Positions 31,570 to 43,578 of a stretch of 64,000 nucleotides of DNA are shown here, in pieces. The notes beneath the pieces are model-generated. The model was given only the letters and a program-made list of their open reading frames with translations. It made no database searches and was not told the DNA's origin. Numbering within the stretch: position 1 is the stretch's first letter; each line of letters opens with the position of its first letter. Position numbers and translations under genes: made by a program. Source of the stretch: Gautieria morchelliformis (Eukaryota; Basidiomycota; Agaricomycetes; Gomphales; Gomphaceae); contig WHVA01000104.1 in the NCBI GenBank assembly GCA_015179125.1, positions 186,001 through 250,000 on the forward strand, written 5' to 3'.

Positions 31570-34500
31570 TTAAATTACAGTAACGACTTCGGGAGATCTT
31601 TCACCTCCCTGAGAATTCTCATGCTTGTATAACGGCGGCAGCAAGTCCACTTGTTGCCGAAGGAGGAAGCGGCGCGTCAGCCGTATACCCTGGCTAAGTT
31701 GGTATCGTGCGTGATCCCGTGAACGAACACTGAACACTGAGACAGCGTATAACTTGGTAAGTCCATGCGTACGTCGTATTGTCCTGGAAGGTTTCTCACC
31801 TGAATCAAGTTCTGGTAGGGTGCAGTCCTCAGCCACAGACCACGAGATGATTGGAAATGAATATTACCTTCCAACGAGAGGGCCTTAGTCTCCGGAACGA
31901 GAAAAAATACAAGCCATATTCCGACGAAGCTGCAGGAACATGTTAGGTCAGCGTCCGAGTCGCTCAGAAATTGGTTGACTAGACTCACTTCCAAGCTGCG
32001 AACCAGCCAAAGACGCCTTGCGGGCTGAATATGTTAAACAAGGTAGGGAAAGCCATGGCGTTCAAGAAATTACTTCGGGTTAAAACTGTCGGCGCGATTA
32101 TTCATATATGTGACTTGCAGCCTAGGACTTACAAAAACCAGGTGATGGCTGTAGCAAAACTCATGCCAATGCTTCTGATGTACAGTGGAAAAACCTCTGC
32201 AGAGTACTGCAGAAAGGGCGTGTGAGTTAATGCAGTTGGTGACAAGCCTGAGAGGCTCAATTCTCACGGTAAATGGGATGGGACCCTCTCCGGCTGTTGA
32301 CGGGGAAGTACTCAGATAGATGAGAAGGTCTAAATACGAATACCTACGGGAATAGCACATGGAGAACAAGTATATGAATAGTATTGCAGCTTAATGGGCG
32401 GTCAACAATTCAAATCAAAATTTTAAGCATATTAACTTACTTGCAGATTGTGCACGGCCAGCCGGTATCCATTCGCTAGAGAGAAATGGTTTCGTCAGGC
32501 CCTGTACCGCTTCAAAGAAATTACTGAAACATACTAGGAAAACACCGTGAGAAGTAGAAACAGGCTCATCAAGGGAATTGTTAGCAAAAGTAAGTTACGT
32601 CGCCCAAACGTATCAATAGTCCATATAGCAGGCAATGCGAACACAAAATTGACTAATAAGCATTTTGGATTGTCAGAGTGTCATACAATTTACAGGGATC
32701 ATGCTTACTAGTTCCAAATCCAAGGGACGCCGCGAAAGCCTGAATATCCGAAAGTCCGGTCTGACCAAACTTGAAAATTGTAGAGGAATAATAAGCAATG
32801 GCGTTGATGCCTTGGGAAGTATTTGTTTTTTGAGTCAGCTCGCCATGACCACTGAGTATCACTGTATTCATACATACCACAAAATTGCTGCCTGGAAGTC
32901 GGAAATATTTTTTTTTTTGTGAGATGTGGCTTGGTATTCATAGAGGAGTCTCACATAAACATGACTATGAACGAGGCCACTGCTGCACGCCTGTTTCTGG
33001 GTACGGTGAACAAATCTAGAAATCGATGCTGCCCAGTGTTTTTAAGCCCAACTTCTGCACGCAGAAGCGCGTCGATGTCTATAAAGAGGGTCTAGTTGTA
33101 AGCTAAAAACGCTAAATGTCCGCATAAAAACATCACAAAGATATAGAACTGACAGAAGAGGTCTCGTGCGGCCTGGAGAGGTGAATTTCGTAACCTTGTG
33201 AGAGACTTCAAAGCCTCCCCATATCTTCCCTTCTCAATCAGCCAACGAGGCTGCGTGCCAAGTGCAGCAAGCAGCAGTGTCAGTAAGTGGGCGGTATGGG
33301 AAACATTGCAAACTTACGGACTCTGGGCACAAATACACCTGTGTCATGACAACTATCGCGGGCAAGCCAGCCTGTATGAACACAAAAAGCAAACAGCTGG
33401 AAATCGATAAATGTGATCAAGGGAGTCTGCGCCGAGACTACGCACACTCCCAAGCATCAGTCTCCAATTCAGACCTCGAATATTATGCGTATCCGGAATG
33501 CTGTGCAGCGCCAAGTCGGCAGCAAGACCCAACATGATTCCAAATGCAGTCCACATCTGCCTATCGGGATATGAGGCACACGTGACGGAAATTACTATGT
33601 TGCAGCTGTTAGTCTGTTACTTACCACATCATCACCAGAGCCCCTCTGATGGGCGCAGGAGCGCATTCAGCCGTATACACGGGTACTGTGGTGCTTTTGG
33701 GGCCAATACCAAATCCCAGCATAAATCGGGCAACCTATCGAGGGATAAGTGAAAATTACGACAAAATTACTGTCGCGCACAAATAGGTGTGGCCATGAGC
33801 GTGTAAAACCCTGCCAGACACAAGTTATGAAGCTGATCACGGCTGTAACGAAAATAGTGCCGCGACGCCCGAGATAGTAGTTGAGGGGGTCCGTCACCTG
33901 GGTAAGTAAGTGAGCGGATGGAAAGTGCGAAATAGATGTCTAACATACCCAGCATGAGAAAATGGCACAACATAGCTGAGGGTAATACGGGGAAGAGTTG
34001 ATGTCAATTGTATCTGTATAGAGTTCTCGCTTACATAGGGAGCTGAGTTAACGAAGCCTCTGAGGAACTGGTTATTATCAATCCCGAATTGAGAAGGGAA
34101 GTAAATCTGGGCCCCGTTTGTCACCGTCTCGTCCATCTAAAATTTAAATCATTAGGCAAGGCATGAATATTATACACCAACGAGTCAAAGAGTACTTACG
34201 CCTTGTACGGCAGCTGCGACGGAACACATGAGGACTAGGAAATAGAGTTCTCTCGGCTGGCGCCACCTGTGATCTAATTCCCTATTCAACAGCAATTTGT
34301 CACCTTCTGAAATGTCTAGTTGCTCGAACCCCCTGAGGTCTTCAGAAATCGCAATACGGGCAAGCAAGGCAGCAACTTTGAATTGCTCGGAAAGATGCTC
34401 CAGCCCGTGGCTCTTTGCAAATTTCTCCCCAGCCTCGACTAAGTCTTCTGTCGTCATGTTAGCGAAGGGATTCACAAGGGTTGCTTCGGCGGCTGCTCTG

Positions 34501-34637
34501 GCCTTCTTCTCCTTCGCCTTCGCGGTGGGGATATGAATGGTAGATTGGGACGCCTGAAAACCATCTTGTGAACCTTGAACATTTTCGATGCGTTTCTCAG
34601 TAAAGATAGGCTCTTTGTTTGTTTTAATGGAGGCCAT
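31570..34637 (-). CDS. MFS sugar/polyol transporter
   Basis: About 18 small exons with introns of 45-75 bp; start ATG at 34637, exon 1 34637-34200, exon 2 34136-34035, stop at 31570. The N-terminus ([34 protein letters not shown]) and [13 protein letters not shown] are typical of the ITR1-like branch of fungal sugar transporters. Sugar-transporter motifs follow in order: [92 protein letters not shown], and [16 protein letters not shown]. All joins I checked are in phase except a small exon near 32450-32490. A membrane symporter of sugar or polyol is inferred; the substrate is not deducible. It lies downstream of, and in the same direction as, the isochorismatase-type gene, 297 bases apart. 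Confidence 0.85.
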
Positions 34638-34934
34638 ATCAGCTGTAGTGGGAGGTGGTTGTAGGTCTGTCGCTATCTCCTAAATTTATCCGTCATATCA
34701 CTGCAATAAGCGCTTGGCACTGCAGCATTGCCACGGCGTCAGTCCGAAAACAAACACAGAAACAAAAACGTCAGCAATATTAATGCATACTTAATTCATT
34801 CAAATACAGAGTGAGGGGCTGAATAACATCTCCGAGGACAGCTTCGTCTGACCGTACGAATCGGTGCACGAGAACATTGAATGTCCATTACTGTAATTAT
34901 ACAGATTCTTCTTCGAACTTTACCTGTCACTCAG

Positions 34935-36093
34935 TTACGTTGCCTGAACTATTCTGTTGCTATCAGTCACCAACCCAAAGAGCTATCAAGAACGTTAGTC
35001 AGAGACGATCACCCGGGTCACTGGAAAAAACACGCACCGCTTGTGTGTTATACGACACACTGTAGAAACAGCCTTCTGGTGAGGTTGTGGCCGTGGCATC
35101 CGTTATGAGGATGCTATCGTACCCAGCAAAGTAGGCATCAATCAAGGTGCCAAGGACACACTGGAAAGCAATTAGTATTACAATTAAAATAAAATAAAAC
35201 CACGGGCAGATGGATCGCGAGTCCGAATTCTGGAAGTCTTACTTGATCCGTGTTTACACCTGAAAAGAATAAAGTTTTGATACCCTCCGCCTTGAGATAC
35301 AACTCGAGCGCCGTTCCAGCGCCCCATAGGCCACCCACTCTAACATCACAGGGCTAGTCAGCGACCGTGTGGGGAATAATGAGCCCGCCACAGCACATAC
35401 CGGTTTTTGTGGATCCAAACGTCGGTTCCTGCTGATTGTCCTTTTAGCCATTCCTCTTGCAGTGGGCCATATAAGTCAGAATTGCGTGCCCCTCGCATAA
35501 GAGTCGGGCCCCATCCGCGTCCAAGGTCGCAACCGAATCCACCTTCACCATCTTTGGTAAAAGAACGAACCAACACGGGTGGGATCGTGGAAAGCTCGGT
35601 GGGTGTCAAGCCCCAATTGCTATTCCACGTTTGTGAAATATAGTCATGTTTGGGAACATATGCGCCAACTTACAGCCAGATAATACGAACACCAGCTTTA
35701 CGAAGAAAAGGTACGACTTTCAGGAGCGGTTCCACGCAAGCCAGACCAAGAGGGTGGTCTATAAGTTCTGGATGAAGAAAGTAGCTATAAAGTATCGTGT
35801 ATGAGCCGCTGGGTTTTCATTACACTATCGGGTAGTTGTTGGCTGAAAGCTCACTTCTGCATGTCAACAATAACGATCGCCGCCTGTTTTGCGTCGACCC
35901 GGATCGTCCTATTGCCCTCTACCTGAATCTCGAGCTCAGCATCTCTCTTTTTAGGAGCCTGGGTCGCGGCAGGAATCAATGGGTTTGAGCGTGTTAAATC
36001 GAGAAGACCTGACGGATATTCGACCCAGAAGGAGCCATTCTTGACGTTTCCAAAGGTTTTCGCGTGCTTGAGATGTTGGTGGGGTAGTGCCAT
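34935..36093 (-). CDS. isochorismatase-family cysteine hydrolase
   Basis: Six exons (36093-35855, 35784-35674, 35619-35401, 35339-35243, 35160-35038, 34982-34935) join in phase to 278 codons. The triad of the family is visible: Asp77 in VIVDMQN, Lys188 in WIHKNR, and Cys223 as the first codon of exon 5 (CVLGTLIDAYFAGYD), preceded by GVNTDQ. LRKAGVRIIWL and NWGLTP are also typical. Members hydrolyse isochorismate, nicotinamide or ureidoacrylate-like amides; the long N-terminal extension and WGL motif resemble the RutB-like (ureidoacrylate amidohydrolase) branch, but the substrate is uncertain. It appears intact and cytosolic (no signal peptide). Confidence 0.88.
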
Positions 36094-36837
36094 ATCAGTT
36101 CTTTAATGCCCAGGACATTCCGTGTTTTTAAAGCGAAGCAAGACAAAAGCAGCTAGTAAAGGGCCCGACGCGTAGTTGTCCACGATTGTCGGCGGATATC
36201 AGGCGATCGCGTCACGGGGCCCGAACACTCGCCATCAACCCCTATCGCCCCGCAGGACACGCGGGTAAGTGTGAGAGATAGATAAAGTTGCTTCTATGGA
36301 GAGATGTAAAGGTCACAGCCGAATGTGACGGTCACATGCCATGCCGATTCACTGTAGTGGAGACACTGGAGCAATCTGTCAGATTGACAAATGGCATAAG
36401 TAGCACAGTTGAAAAACATCCCTTTGTCAAATATTTGTGAACTCACAGAAAGCCTGAAATTTGTCACTCCCCACAGTGGGGACTGCGTGAGAAATTTCTG
36501 CCCCAGAGGCAAGGGTGCCTGCCGGTATCGGCCTGCATGGTTTCTTACCCAGCGAATAACGTTTTACAGCACCAGCAGTCGGGAGGCCTTCCACCCACAC
36601 AACTGGACCCGAGACGTTGGTCAGGACTGATATGGCGTTCCCAAGGCCTGCGACAACCAGCGGCAAGAAATAATCGAAAATGTAATCCTCGTTGCACCAG
36701 TCCTTCTACGAAGGGAAGGTCGCTAAGCATGTCAAGCCACACGGTCCCTTGCACATTTGAGCCATGTGACCTGTAACAGCTTGTACGCCTGGACAGTGAG
36801 TTAATATATAAAATAGCCAAGGTAATTTTGTAAGGTC
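36094..36837. other. no supported gene
   Basis: Upstream region of the hydrolase. Short frames without motifs; nothing else is seen. Confidence 0.45.
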
Positions 36838-37770
36838 TACATGACGAGGAATCTATGCTCAGCGTCGTCTCAAAACAGCAACTCCTCTCCATTGTCCACA
36901 CGCGTCACTTTGTTCACCTACACCACCCAACCGTGCTTAGACACAACTGCACGAGGGTTAAGGACAGGGGATGCACATACCTCGAGACCGATCATGCTTC
37001 CCACGCCAACGAAAGAGACTCTCACTGGGAAGAACGCGTCTGCCTCCTCGCCGCCCACGCTGAACTAAACGAGAGGTTCGACCACTCGAAGGAATGCGTT
37101 CAGTTCAAAGACCATTGGCCATTGTAGCCTGGCGTGACGGTCGGGTACGAACCCGTCCTGAAAGAATATCAGCAAATATACACGAGAATTCTAGTTACGT
37201 TCGACTTACGATAAGGAGAGACCACATCCTGTAGTGCGTTTTCGTATTCTGGAGTTCGTACGCGATGCTTACCTCGCACGTCCCGTCATGAGATGGCGTC
37301 GGCCAGATATTTACTGAGCAGACATTAATGGTTTATACCCCCTGTACGCACGATGAGAAACGCGCTCGATAAGGGCACGAAACTTTCATCTCTGCCGGCA
37401 TATCGCCATTGGGGCACGCAAAGCGGTTGTCCCACAGGAAATCCCCTGTTGGGGTCTTTGAGCGCAACCACACGATCAGCGGTGTTGAATTTCCCAAGGT
37501 TCGGATGGTGCTTGAACAGGTTGAGGAAGGGGGCGGTAAGCCCGAGCCGAAGTCGTGCAAGCGCAGGGTCGGCGATTCTCAAGTTGAGAACCCCTTTGAG
37601 CTCAAGCGACTTCAGGCCGCCCTCGCGCAAGAGTGACAGAGCGAGGTGATCTCGAATTTGTACATGCTGTAGCGACGCGTCAATAACCTCCCAATAACAA
37701 GCAGACCCTTGTGTCTGCTCACCTTTCTTGGGTGAAAGCGGTATTAGCACTAGGCGGGAACATACGTTTC
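36838..37770 (-). pseudogene. coatomer delta subunit (archain) C-terminal fragment
   Basis: Delta-COP links the COPI coat to cargo on Golgi vesicles. The minus strand reads HVQIRDHLALSLLREGGLKS, LKGVLNLRIADPALARLRL, KHHPNLGKF, RVVALKDPNRGFPVGQ, WRYAGRDESFVPLS, IWPTPSHDGTCE, YPTVTPGYNGQWSLN, FSVGGEEADAFFPVRVSFVG, GSMIGLEV and VTRVDNGEELLF, the mu-homology domain in order. An intron (GTGAGC...CTACAG, about 37660-37720) is kept. Lesions: the N-terminal half is absent; a TGA follows WSLN; frames shift near 37140 and 37040; and another TGA follows EELLF. It is thus a truncated genomic copy, not a processed one. Confidence 0.85.
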
Positions 37771-38111
37771 CCCGCCTTTATAACGATAGAAGCTGCAAGC
37801 ACGACCTAGAGACAGCATTAGCTTGATTGTTTCTCGGACGTCAAGAAAGCTCACCACCCTGTAAGGTTTGTTGGTTTGTTGGCACAGCAGGATTACGGGA
37901 AGTATGGGTGCGTGTTTGTGTCACTAATTCCTTTTGTTCAAGTTATGCGGCCGCAACAATTGGGACTATTCAATTGTAAGTACAGTCATTGTTCGAAAGG
38001 AAAGCCGGCCCCGCACTAGGACAGCCCATTGTGCAAATTCTTCATATAAGTTCATATAAGCATATCTTGGTACGCGCAAACCTCCCATTGCTGATCGGAA
38101 ACAACCACCTT

Positions 38112-38166
38112 GGAATCTGGGGAGAATGTTATGGTTCAGTGAACCATAACATTCTCCCCAGATTCC
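38112..38166. repeat. perfect inverted repeat, 27-nt arms, 1-nt loop
   Basis: GGAATCTGGGGAGAATGTTA continues TGGTTCA, then a single G, then the exact reverse complement. No mismatch is seen. It lies in otherwise featureless sequence. Confidence 0.95.
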
Positions 38167-38244
38167 ATGATCTTGGCATTTGCCCTTGCCATTGGCGTCC
38201 AATCGCCCGGCAGGAGGTGTTGGTATTAAGCACAGTAACCATGT

Positions 38245-38440
38245 AGTAAGAGCCTCAGTGAATATACGGTTCACTGAGTGTTGGCATTGATACTGTACCG
38301 ATGTAGATAGAGCCTACATAGTGATGAGTATAAGTATGTTATACTGTACGTTCACTGAGGTGCTGCTAACTGCTTGTCCGCTATATAACACAGTATGCTC
38401 AAAGACTAGCTGATCGAACATATGCCCGATCCCTCGTGAT
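38245..38440. repeat. MITE-like hairpin repeat, inverted partner of 5718-5925
   Basis: Contains CCTCAGTGAA...TTCACTGAG hairpins and, at 38350-38440, TTCACTGAGGTGC, GCTAACT, CTATATA and CATATGCCCGA in the reverse order and strand of the first copy. Confidence 0.5.
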
Positions 38441-40003
38441 ACAGGGCTGCGTCCCAAGCTTACCGGCGACTGCATCCCGACAGGAGGATCTCCGCCCTCC
38501 TCTGCCCGCAGCGCCCCGTTCCCTATACCAGAGCTACCACCGCCACCGCCCATCCCGGCGTTCCTACCGCAGCTGCCCATGCCCGGCATTGCCACCACTG
38601 TGGCAGCGCTGGGGTGGGCGGCGATGATGGCAGCGCTGGGATGGGCGGTGGGTGGTGGTGGCAGCACCGGGATGGGCGGCGTCCACCCTTACACTGATAT
38701 CCGCCCTCACACCGCTTCCTGCCCCCTCACCGCGCCAGTCCACAAGAGGAAGGGTAAGGAGAAGGCTGAAGACGCTGAGGGCAATATACCTCGGAGGCGC
38801 AGCCGTCCTTGAAAAGCCGTTCAACGTTGTGGTCCTGTACTGGGAGGGACAGCGAAGCGAGAGGAGATGGGGGGACGGTGTGCCGCAGAGAGAGAGAGGA
38901 GACGCGGCCGTGGACCGTATTAATATACCCAGCCAGACGCCCGATCGATCCAGGAGACTGGGTTTCCGAGTGTGGTGACGTATTTCATGGACCGCGACAC
39001 CCGAATCGACACACCTACTCCTATTCCAAGAAGTCGGCAAACTTTCAAGCTCGCAGGTGGTTTCGCGCCGCGTTGACGCCACGATGTAGGGTAAGAAATG
39101 CTGGAAGGGAGAGCCTGTTTGGAATGTTAAATATTGTATTCACTGTAGATCACATCCGAGATTTTCTGTGTCGCCGCAATCACCGGGTTAACTAATTTTG
39201 TCCCTCGTGATTTGGATAAACCAGGGTCCGATTAGACAATCAGCCTCATGAACCTTCGAAGCTTCACATTACATCGAAATCACGTTCGGTCCCGCTCTCT
39301 GACGGCAGGGATGCCCCAGTCGTGGTGGCCAATGTACGTTGAGCTGTATCGTTGAGATTAGAGAAACCATTTTCGGTCCAGACGCAGATTGAAACAAGAA
39401 ACAAAAAAGACATCTGATCAACTATACTCCAGCAATAATAGCATGGGATAAACCCACAATAGATTAAAACAGTTTTTCCAATTGGATTGATGACTGTGCC
39501 CATCTATCTGCCAAGCATACGTCGTGAGTAAACGAGACATAGCTCGTAATCCACCACACACCTTTCTAAAAACCCGAGGAAGTGTCTGCCTCTGGAATCC
39601 CACTCTCATATTCTGCTCCGCCGCAACGGGTGTCTCTCGAACTGCACCTGGCTCGTGTAAGGGTATGGCAGCTCTTGTGTCAGATACTTGGCGGCTTTCT
39701 TGGCCCTTTGCTCTGAGAGGGTAAGATGCGGAGGCAGCCGTGTCGAGTAATGCAACCGTAAGCAAGCGTTTCCTGGCTTAAACACAACACACAAAACCAG
39801 CCAGGCAGTGTATGACCTTCTTCACGAGGAGCATCTACTTTCGACTTCTCGTTATTCAGTGTCTCGAAATCCTTCAATCAACAGTTGCACGATGCGCGTG
39901 AACTCACTGGCCGCACCGGAAAAACATTATCTCCCGCAGATGCAAGGGCGAGAAGGTCCCGCCGCTCAAACGCCTTGACACCGTGGCCCTTTCCCCTTCG
40001 CCT
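38441..40003. other. no supported gene
   Basis: Includes a Gly/Pro-coding low-complexity stretch (38500-38720, GCGCTGGG-type imperfect repeats) and scattered frames. A minus-strand stretch at about 39880-39600 is open (AKKAAKYLTQELPYPYTSQV), but I cannot assign it. Confidence 0.4.
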
Positions 40004-41175
40004 TCATTTGCTGTTCTTGTGCCGCGATCTAACTGTCTGCATCCGAGTCTTCGAGCGCAGCGTCGACTTGCTTCCTACTCGGCGTAGCTTTAACCTTGCA
40101 TGTGGGTTCACCGATTTGACCTTGGGCGCTTGGCTCTCTGCATCTCGAGTACTCAGCTCGCTGGGTAACTCCAGCACATTGTCTATCGAGATCTCAACGA
40201 CGGCATCGTCCCTAGTTCTCTGATGCCCTTCCACCCTCTTCTTCAGGCGCTTCTTCATTTGCTTTTTGGACCTATCCGCCGCTCGCTATGCGCGGCTTGG
40301 CAGGCGGAGGACAATATACTCGTTCAGAATCGTCCGGCTGGACCTGCGGGGAAGAACGAAGCGTATGCACCGGGACAACCGTCGGAGAGAGTAGGCGTGG
40401 GCGCGTAGATGACGAGGACGTGCATCAGGGTGTCGCACGCCGCCGCCGTGTCCAGCGGTTTCCAGCTCGTGCGGGAGCCACGCCGTGGGTGCTGGTTTCG
40501 ACGGCTTCAATGTGCCAGAGCTATCCAGTAGTGCGAAGGGCCCTAAATTTAACCAAAGTCAAACCACGGTCAGAATGTCCCCACAACTCCGAGAACATCA
40601 ACACCACAAACCGGTGCTTGGCCAGGCCGAAAGCGACAGCCTCCCCCAAACACGCTGGATCCGAATGTCGCCAGCATCAGTAGCACCTTCATACCCGCCA
40701 CCCGCATCTTCCCCGCTCCTCCAAGCAAGGCTATTGCATCCCGGAAGTCATCCACGGCCTCGGTGACACGCCGCGCATCCCGTGCCATCGCATCTTGCAT
40801 GAATTTCATGTCGAAAATGCCCCCCCCCCCCTTCCTTTACGGGATCAGTATCGTCGCCGCGTTCCACACAGCACAATCCCTCGAAGGCATGGGCCTTGAT
40901 ATCTTCCACGCCCCCGTCGGTGTCGTCATAGTACTTGCATTATCTCCCTGTATTTTGTGGGCTCTGCTAGTAGTAGTAGAAGCCAGATATAACCTTGAGA
41001 GAGGCGAAATCACACCTTGTTCTGTACCGTAGTAATGGCTGAAATGATAAACGCGGGAATGTCAACAGTCGAGAGGGTCATATTCGCCACGTGGGTCCGT
41101 TGTTCGCCGTGACTAAAGTGTGACACAACGCGTAGCACTTACATAACGGCGACAGCCATCCTGGAAACTTCTGGT
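40004..41175 (-). CDS. uncharacterised protein gene, arm A of an inverted duplication
   Basis: Not recognised. On the minus strand, two blocks are convincing because they recur in the other arm at 62852-64000: MKFMQDAMARDARRVTEAVD...AGMKVLLMLATF (40809-40570), and a basic C-terminal block KKQMKKRLKKRVEGHQR... VVEISIDNVLELPSELS... ending RHKNSK at 40004. An upstream piece MTLSTVDIPAFIIS lies near 41070. Arm A lacks about 95 bases present in arm B (63749-63843) between the two blocks, so one of the two copies may be non-functional. The middle block is helical and could be membrane or chromatin associated; no function is claimed. Confidence 0.45.
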
Positions 41176-42235
41176 TTTTATGATTAAAATATTAGATCAA
41201 TGCCTTTGACAAGGGATTCCTGCTTAGCGATTGGGACTGCTATATTTGTCCTTTTCCTGTGTGCTGACTAAGCCTTCCGAGGCGCGTCCAGCACTGATGG
41301 ATGAAGGTCACGTGACCGTGTCGACAAAAGAATGGTCTCGATCTAGAGGATAGCTATCTCAAAAGCGAAGCCTTTTGAGATAGCTATCCTCTAGAGTAAA
41401 CAATAATAGTAGATTCCAACGAAGAATTGGAGAAAACTATCGAGATTTAAGTTCTGTAGCTATCAAACAAGACTACAGTGACTTCAGGGGGTGAAACAGC
41501 TGATTCTGGATGATTGATTCATACATTCATAGTAGCTACTTATACTATACTAGTGGTAACTACTAGTGTTCAAGATAGTGAGTTAATGGGTCGAAAAACT
41601 ACATATAACTAAAGGGGTGACTACTTATAGTCATAAAGCCATGGGAGTGATGGGGATAGTGTCAGGGGTGTTAAGCTTTGGAATAAAGTCTTGTACCTAC
41701 TATAAAAATCCCCTGTCTACATGGTGTCAAGATAGTAGTCAGCTGGTCGTGTCATGGAGCTCAATAGAAAGTAGAAATCAAATCCCTCCTGTGTAGCATA
41801 AATGCTAGTCTTGGTGATGGGCCCCTGTCTCTGTGCCTCTTCTATGGGGCAGCTTATTGAGCATATGTACTTGGAATGACATTCTATAGTCATTCTGCGA
41901 CGTCCGATACTCCTGCGCAGTCTGTGCTCCTCTGCGGCGTTTGGTGCCCGCACCTCCTTGGTGCCTGTGGCCTGGCGCCTGTCGATGTCATGGCCGATGC
42001 CATCAGTCGATAGGCGCGCTATCTCTGATCGGCCTCAGGTGGTTGATGCTCTTGTCCCTGTATCTTATCTGATCTACAGACAAGATAGCTGTTCGTGATG
42101 TCATGTGTCTGTCGTCTGTATGTGTCGATGTCTGTTGTGAGTGTCGTTCCTATTCTTTTAGTCAATTATTCTCTTTTTTCTTTTATTAGTTTCTTTATAT
42201 ATATAGATGACTTTAAATAGAATAATTGTGTGTAT
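41176..42235. other. segment present only in arm A of the inverted duplication
   Basis: In the other arm the flanking sequences (42236-42345 and 41175) are adjacent, so this 1.06 kb is an insertion here or a deletion there. It contains the palindrome at 41342-41395 and a minus-strand frame 41953-41717 (ECHSKYICSISCPIEEAQRQ...) that I cannot assign. Confidence 0.5.
41342..41395. repeat. perfect inverted repeat, 24-nt arms
   Basis: TCTAGAGGATAGCTATCTCA plus AAAG, a 6-base loop, then the exact reverse complement. Confidence 0.95.
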
Positions 42236-42345
42236 CACAACACTGGTCGTGTTGGAGTTCAATGTTGTTCATCTACATGGACCCACACAGGCTGAGTCCA
42301 CATAGTTCAGATTCCGCGTCTCCGCTTTTCTCCTCAGTCATTCAC
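42236..42345. repeat. repeat W, inverted partner at 62752-62850
   Basis: GGTCGTGTTGGAGTTCAATG...ACCCACACAGGCTGAGTCCA...GCTTTTCTCCTCAG is reverse-complemented at 62752-62850 with few changes. It forms the outer edge of the inverted segmental duplication. Confidence 0.8.
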
Positions 42346-42829
42346 GTCACTCTGAATGTCTGAGGTAAGAAAGCTCAGCTACACCACCAGTCGGGGTTCT
42401 GCTTTGCGACAGGTTTACAATATGCTGTGACCAAAACATTGTGATGTATTATTTGTGCGAGACTTCTGAAACCTTTCATGCACATTTTGTCTATTGTGTC
42501 TCCCAAACATCAACTTTCAGGTCTCATGATGGTTACTATGGGACTTCGACGTCTGCACACATGGAGTATGTTGTCAATATCTTTAATCAGGTAACGTAAA
42601 GCTCTGTATGAAGTTTTATAAGGTTGGTGTCTGATACATGACCAAAACCCTTGGCTGATGTCAGGGGATAGCCTGGTGGTTCTTCTTGTTCTTCTTTCCC
42701 TTTATCTTCTGTTATCTTCTGCCTTCCTCGCCTGCTTGTCCTTGCCTGTTCCTCCCTTTCCTTAAATTTGAGTTCCATACTCCACCACCCATGTAAATTT
42801 AGATCTAGTCTAACATCCTTCATGTCCAG
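42346..42829. other. no supported feature
   Basis: One minus-strand frame rich in Glu/Lys/Arg at 42823-42587, without a recognisable domain. Confidence 0.4.
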
Positions 42830-43020
42830 TAGTCTGGCCTGCTCAGTAGCTGTATAGTTAGTCGCTTAGGTAAGGGGATCCTCACCCGATTCTCTTTGGA
42901 TCCCCCTTACCAGGTGTGTAGGTCGCCTATGTAGTTACTGAGTAGTGTCTTATATAGCTTTGGATCCCCCTTACCAGTGCTCTGTGTGACTTACCACGAG
43001 CAGGTAGGGTTGCCCTTACA
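42830..43020. repeat. LTR-end-like repeat V (partner at 13790-13980)
   Basis: Two TTTGGATCCCCCTTACCAG blocks, ending AGGGTTGCCCTTACA. See partner. Confidence 0.5.
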
Positions 43021-43578
43021 GCTGACGCTATTCCCCGGATTGATATTTAACTCAATATTTCTTCCATGGCCGCAGCTTGAAGTGAGCCACTTGGCCTGCT
43101 TCTGTGAGGGCAACTCTCCCTAGGCGGCGGACTCATGCGGCCTGGTAGAGGAGGATCCAAAGATATGAATAAAAGCTACCTATATGACATACAACTCACC
43201 TGGTAGAGGAGGATCCAAAGAGGAAAAGCTAAGGACCTCTGCTACCAGTGTGCTACCTATATACCTCATACCCCTGATTGAAGTTGGGGATGCCCGCTCC
43301 ACTCCTGACACACATCCACGCCTCCGCGGCCCTCGCCTACTACGCGCGTCTCAACCCCCTGCCTTGGCGCCATTCAGGGATGGTTCCCGAAGCCGAGGCT
43401 TCGGAAACTCGGCCAGGCCCTCGGGTTGTGTTTGGGTTGGACCCGGATCCTGGGTCGGAGCCGAAGCCAAGGCTAGAAATATCTTCAGGAGGGGGTTCCC
43501 CTGACATCACCCCCCTCTAGAGTGCTGCGTCCTCGAAGCACGGGACATTATCGAACAGAAGGCTGTTGACTTGACCCT

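Noticed and set aside
40288..40683. 131-codon plus-strand frame, also present inverted at 63097-63777
   Set aside because: It is antisense to the duplicated gene; the opposite strand has the better start, helix pattern and basic block. I cannot fully exclude it because both strands are open in both arms.
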